A DNA stretch of 64,000 nucleotides. Origin: Methanosarcina sp. KYL-1 (GTDB taxonomy: Archaea; Halobacteriota; Methanosarcinia; Methanosarcinales; Methanosarcinaceae). Shown one piece after another: positions 60,602 through 64,000 of this stretch. The DNA lies in contig NZ_VOUA01000003.1 of assembly GCF_024372725.1 (NCBI RefSeq), positions 124,001 through 188,000 of the forward strand, written 5' to 3'. A program made the position numbers and the translations under genes. The first letter of the stretch is position 1. Each line of letters opens with the position of its first letter. Below the pieces are notes generated by a model that made no database searches, was not told the origin of the DNA, and saw nothing but the letters and a program-made list of their open reading frames with translations.

Positions 60602-61480
60602 ATTCCCGTTTTAAGTATTATAGCCTGCGGGATGCTCGAAGATGAGCTTGCATACGTACTTTCCCATGACAGGGACCTCAAGCAGCTGATCATTGCGGAA
60701 AACAGGGATAGTTTCGGGTTCCTTCGAAAACTGAAGTCCGAAGGTTGTGCCCACCGTACCGCTCCTCTTGACAGGGTTCCCATGCTGCTGAAAAGCGGGC
60801 ACGGCAGTGATTTCCGGCGGCTTGCAAAACCCCTGATGCTGTTTCCTTTTTTCCGGAAAATGCATGAGGATATGAAGCTCAGGGGAGGGCAAAAGGTAAC
60901 TGTGGTCGTAAACCTGTTAAGGCTCGGGCTCCATGCGGACCTTGACCTCTTGAAATCCGAGGTCTACAGGAACATCCGGGAGATGGCTTCCTTTTCGGAC
61001 GGGATACTCGTATTTTACGGTACCTGCGGCCACACCCTGGGGAAACTGGAAGAGGATTTTGCAGATCTTGGGTGTCCCCTTTATTTCCTTAAGGATTCAA
61101 GCGGAGAAAACCTGGAAGACTGCATAAGTGTGGCTTTTGGGGGAAACGATGCCTATGCGGAAGCCATGCTGGCTTGCCGGGGAACGGGAGCTATTTACCT
61201 GACCCCCATGTGGGCTTCCAGCTGGAAGCTTATGGAAAACAAGGGCAAGAAAGCAGTAGATTTTGACAGTAAATACCTGAAGGACCCTAAATACAGTCTG
61301 GCTGTAAAGCTCGACACCGGCCTTGATTACGATCCGGATTTCCATAACAATGTGAGGGAATTTGCCCGCTGCTTCAACATGAATATCAGGAACATGAAAG
61401 GTAGTGTGGAACTTGCGAAACGGTCCTACGAAAATGCCAGGGAAGCTGTTATCAGGGCCTGTAATGGAAAAGGGTATTAA
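60602..61480 (+). CDS. DUF1638 family protein, probable ATT start
   Basis: About 292 residues if started at ATT 60602. A perfect GGAGGT (60590-60595) lies exactly 6 nt upstream, and IPVLSIIACGMLEDELAYVL aligns with MPVMCMISCRILEDEILWVL of the neighbour, placing ATT at the paralogue's ATG. The frame is open to a TTG at 60506 that overlaps the previous stop (TTGA), but that extension is encoded by a duplicated ~24-bp sequence and has no ribosome-binding site. ATG 60632 would cut into the conserved domain. Landmarks are LVFYGTCGHTLGKLEEDF, CPLYFLKDSSGENLEDCISVAFGG, IYLTPMWASSW and VKLDTGLDYDPDFHNNVREFARCFN. Function unknown. Confidence 0.85.
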   Translation: MPVLSIIACGMLEDELAYVLSHDRDLKQLIIAENRDSFGFLRKLKSEGCAHRTAPLDRVPMLLKSGHGSDFRRLAKPLMLFPFFRKMHEDMKLRGGQKVTVVVNLLRLGLHADLDLLKSEVYRNIREMASFSDGILVFYGTCGHTLGKLEEDFADLGCPLYFLKDSSGENLEDCISVAFGGNDAYAEAMLACRGTGAIYLTPMWASSWKLMENKGKKAVDFDSKYLKDPKYSLAVKLDTGLDYDPDFHNNVREFARCFNMNIRNMKGSVELAKRSYENAREAVIRACNGKGY

Positions 61481-61794
61481 AAAATAGGTATAAAAAAGAG
61501 TATTTTTGAGGCTGTATGTTTCTGTTTTGTTTGTACCTTTGCAGGCTTTTCCTGGCCTTAAAAGATGGCATGGGGCTCAGGTGGAAAGTAAATATTAACT
61601 TTTTTGGGGGTATATTGTATCTCAATACTTTACGAAATTAAAAGAGTTTTCATACCTTGAAAGCCGTTTTCAGGTCTTTTTCTCTTATGATACCATAATT
61701 TCTCCATTAGAGAGCAGGGTTCATTTATAATAATTATTTTATTCAGTAACATTTAGTAAATAAATATTTATATTTTTTTCTTCATCTATGTTTA
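61481..61794. other. Intergenic region upstream of the last kinase
   Basis: 314 bp, AT-rich, with TATA-like TTTATAATAATTATTTTA and TAAATATTTATATTTTT (about 61715-61775) and no repeat or gene. No strong ribosome-binding site precedes the kinase. Confidence 0.4.
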
Positions 61795-64000
61795 TTGGCA
61801 GTTCCTGCTTCAACCCCTAAAAAACCTCCAGAGGTGTCCCCTACGGATATCAGTAAAAAGGTACTCATAATAACTCTTCTGATTTTTGCAGTTTTGACTG
61901 CCGTATTTACGTTTACTCATAACATGCAGCTTTCTAATTTTCTGGAGCTTGAAGAGAGAGATACCCTGGAGAATGTGGAACGGGTGCAGAATGCCGTTTC
62001 CACCGAGCAGGGTTATCTTGATTATATTGTTCAGGACTGGGCTTGCTGGGATGACACCTATCAGTTTATCGAAGACCAGAACCAGCAGTACATCGACGTG
62101 GACCTCCAGAATGAGACGCTTGCCGGGATTAACGTTAACATCATGCTTTTTGTTAACGATTCCGGGACACTTGTTTATGCAAAATCCGTGGATATCGAGA
62201 CTGCGGAAGAAAAACCGGTGCCTGAAGGGCTGCTGAAACTGATAGAAGACGGGGCTCTCCTGACAGAGGGGGAAGATGACTCCATAAGTGGTTTTGTCCT
62301 GCTTGACGAGGACCCCATGTTTATTGCGTGTCACCCTATCCTCACGACGAAGTACGAAGGGCCAGCCAAGGGGACTCTGGTTTTTGGGAGATATTTTGAC
62401 AGTGCCCTTCTCGAGTCCTTTAAAGAAGTTACCTGCTCTTCCCTTTTCATGTACAGAGCTGACGAAAATCTCCCTCCTGACTTCCAGAATCAATATGCGC
62501 AAGTTTCCAAAACTCCCGGTGGGATAGTGGTTGAGCCCCTCAGCGAAGAAAGGGTGGCAGGTTATTTTGAGTTAAGGGATATAGCAGACCAGCCTGCCCT
62601 CATCATCCGGGCGGATTTTCCGAGGGAACTGTATTCACACGGCAAGAAAACCCTTGACTACATGTATTTTTTCCTGCTTTTAACCGGGCTTCTGACAGGG
62701 GTAGGAGTCAAGTTTGCCCTTGACAGGCTCTTCATTTCCAGGTTAATCGAAATTGACGATTTCGTAACGAATGTCAGGTCCGAAAAAGACCTGTCCAAGA
62801 AGCTTGAACTCAAGGACAACGACGAACTGTTCAGGCTGTCTCGTGAGATTAACGGCATGCTGAACGAGATAGACCTTGCAGAGCAGGAACTGAAGGCCCA
62901 GGAACGAGAAAAGAAGGTCCTCCTCGACTCTCTTAACGAACTGGTTGTTTTTGTGGACCCGAGCCTGAACATAATATGGGCAAACAAGGCTGCCCTCGAA
63001 CATATGGAAATGAACCTTGAGGAGGCTGTAGGGACCTACCAGAAAGCCGCTCCCGGAATAAGCAGGCGCCTCGTGGAGTACCTGCAGCTCGAACCGGCTT
63101 TTGTGACAGGAGGGAAAAAATCCGGGGAATTCACAGCCGAAGACGGAAAGGTATGGTTTGCCCAGGCAATTCCCGTGGCTGACGAAGAGGGAAATATCAT
63201 AGGGATCCTGGAAACCTGGTGGGATATCACAGAAAGGAAGAAGGCCGAGAAACTTTTTCAGGAAAAGCAGATTGCAGAGGTCGCAAATCGCACTAAGAGC
63301 GAGTTTCTGGCAAATATGAGCCACGAACTCAGGACCCCCCTGAACTCAATAATAGGGTTTTCGGACCTTTTGTATGAGCAGGCCTTCGGGGAGCTGAATG
63401 AAAAACAGCTAAAATCAGTAGGGAACATCTCAAGGAGTGGAAAACATCTCCTCAATCTTATCAATGACATCCTGGACCTTTCAAAAATAGAAGCCGGAAA
63501 ACTGGAACTGGATTACAGGGAATTCAGGCTCGTTAGTAAGCTCAATATGGTAAAAACCCTGCTCTCACCAATCGCAGACAGGAAAAATATTGAAATTGAA
63601 ATTGCTGTGGACAGCAAACTCACCAGCATCCGGGCGGATGAGGACCGCTTCATTCAGGTCTTGTATAACCTTCTTGACAACGCCATAAAATTCTCCGATG
63701 AAAAAGGTCTCGTGAAGGTAGGGGCGAGGAAAAAAGGGGACATGGTGGAAATAACGGTTAAAGATACGGGAATCGGAATCAAGACCGAGGACCAGAAAAA
63801 GCTCTTCAAACCGTTCAGCCAGGTTGATTCCTTTGCCTCCAAAAAATTCCAGGGAACAGGACTCGGCCTCTCACTGGTTAAGAAGATCGTCCACCTGCAT
63901 GGCGGGTATGTCTGGTTCAGGAGCAATGTGGGAGAGGGCAGCACCTTTGCCTTTACAATTCCTATAAACGGCGATGGGGGAAGTGCCGACAGCGGCGAAC
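61795..64000 (+). CDS. Membrane sensor histidine kinase: CHASE4-HAMP-PAS-HisKA-HATPase (runs off the window)
   Basis: The frame is open from 61750 to the window end (735 codons from TTG 61795, a provisional start; GTG 61834 is another). TM1 (about 24-42, LIITLLIFAVLTAVFTFT), an extracellular CHASE4 domain (about 50-280, with DWACWDDTYQFIEDQNQQYI), TM2 (about 288-308), HAMP (about 310-365), a PAS domain (about 375-490, ending TWWDITERKKAEK), HisKA with the H box MSHELRTPLNSIIGFSDLL (His510), and HATPase_c (N box DRFIQVLYNLLDNAIKFS, G boxes DTGIGI and GTGLGLSL). This is a classical membrane kinase, unlike the HisKA_2 kinases upstream. A receiver domain could follow beyond the edge. Confidence 0.9.
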   Translation, partial: MAVPASTPKKPPEVSPTDISKKVLIITLLIFAVLTAVFTFTHNMQLSNFLELEERDTLENVERVQNAVSTEQGYLDYIVQDWACWDDTYQFIEDQNQQYIDVDLQNETLAGINVNIMLFVNDSGTLVYAKSVDIETAEEKPVPEGLLKLIEDGALLTEGEDDSISGFVLLDEDPMFIACHPILTTKYEGPAKGTLVFGRYFDSALLESFKEVTCSSLFMYRADENLPPDFQNQYAQVSKTPGGIVVEPLSEERVAGYFELRDIADQPALIIRADFPRELYSHGKKTLDYMYFFLLLTGLLTGVGVKFALDRLFISRLIEIDDFVTNVRSEKDLSKKLELKDNDELFRLSREINGMLNEIDLAEQELKAQEREKKVLLDSLNELVVFVDPSLNIIWANKAALEHMEMNLEEAVGTYQKAAPGISRRLVEYLQLEPAFVTGGKKSGEFTAEDGKVWFAQAIPVADEEGNIIGILETWWDITERKKAEKLFQEKQIAEVANRTKSEFLANMSHELRTPLNSIIGFSDLLYEQAFGELNEKQLKSVGNISRSGKHLLNLINDILDLSKIEAGKLELDYREFRLVSKLNMVKTLLSPIADRKNIEIEIAVDSKLTSIRADEDRFIQVLYNLLDNAIKFSDEKGLVKVGARKKGDMVEITVKDTGIGIKTEDQKKLFKPFSQVDSFASKKFQGTGLGLSLVKKIVHLHGGYVWFRSNVGEGSTFAFTIPINGDGGSADSGE

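Overview
The window looks like chromosome of a Methanosarcina-type methanogenic archaeon. The evidence is the kinds of genes present: an archaeal indolepyruvate ferredoxin oxidoreductase next to phenylacetate-CoA ligase, tungsten-type aldehyde ferredoxin oxidoreductase with a MoaD-like partner, UPF0280, DUF432, two DUF1638 proteins, a Methanosarcina S-layer repeat domain, a PGF-CTERM surface protein, and many soluble PAS/HisKA_2 histidine kinases. Intergenic DNA is AT-rich with archaeal TATA boxes and GGAGG/GGTGA ribosome-binding sites. Intergenic space is long and full of short tandem repeats and hairpins. No rRNA, tRNA, CRISPR array or intact insertion sequence was recognised.

Layout. 1-4.7 kb: a truncated repeat element, then iorA-iorB-paaK (aryl-pyruvate to aryl-acetyl-CoA to acid plus ATP). 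4.7-15 kb: envelope and osmotic genes (two MscS channels, a TM-helix-repeat membrane protein, CorA, DUF432) around a 1305-residue secreted fasciclin protein holding an 834-bp internal duplication. 15-23.6 kb: a 2052-residue secreted protease/beta-helix protein and an unusual cysteine hydrolase, flanked by two copies of a noncoding paired-hairpin element. 23.6-33.8 kb: AOR/MoaD, a MITE-like inverted-repeat element, a PocR-PAS histidine kinase, UPF0280, a MoaD-like protein without the terminal GG, DUF2795 with a decayed copy, and DapL. 34-37.6 kb: a repeat-containing membrane protein, an inverted-repeat relic, a pRiA4b ORF-3-like protein and fragments of an archaeal ATPase.

37.6-47.7 kb is a paralogue-rich signalling island. 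Two Ig-like-repeat membrane proteins (one ending in an S-layer domain), a dual-specificity-type phosphatase and three related histidine kinases share this stretch, and four copies of a 27-45 bp AT-rich motif recur beside them. 47.8-64 kb: a TPR protein, alpha-glucan phosphorylase, a HEAT-repeat protein with an in-frame UAG (pyrrolysine readthrough or nonsense), a PAS-GAF protein, DUF2227, CIA30, two FMN split-barrel proteins, a fasciclin lipoprotein, a deaminase, a Cys-rich small protein, two DUF1638 proteins (the second probably starting at ATT), and a CHASE4-HAMP-PAS histidine kinase running off the end.

The strongest candidates for something undescribed are: (i) the paired-hairpin noncoding elements (three copies, stems varying but staying complementary); (ii) a cysteine hydrolase whose metal-site segment sits at the C-terminus instead of the middle; (iii) the UAG-interrupted HEAT gene; (iv) the motif shared across the kinase/Ig island; (v) the ATT start of the second DUF1638 gene. 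All calls come from reading the sequence, with no database search; start codons were chosen by ribosome-binding site and family alignment where possible.
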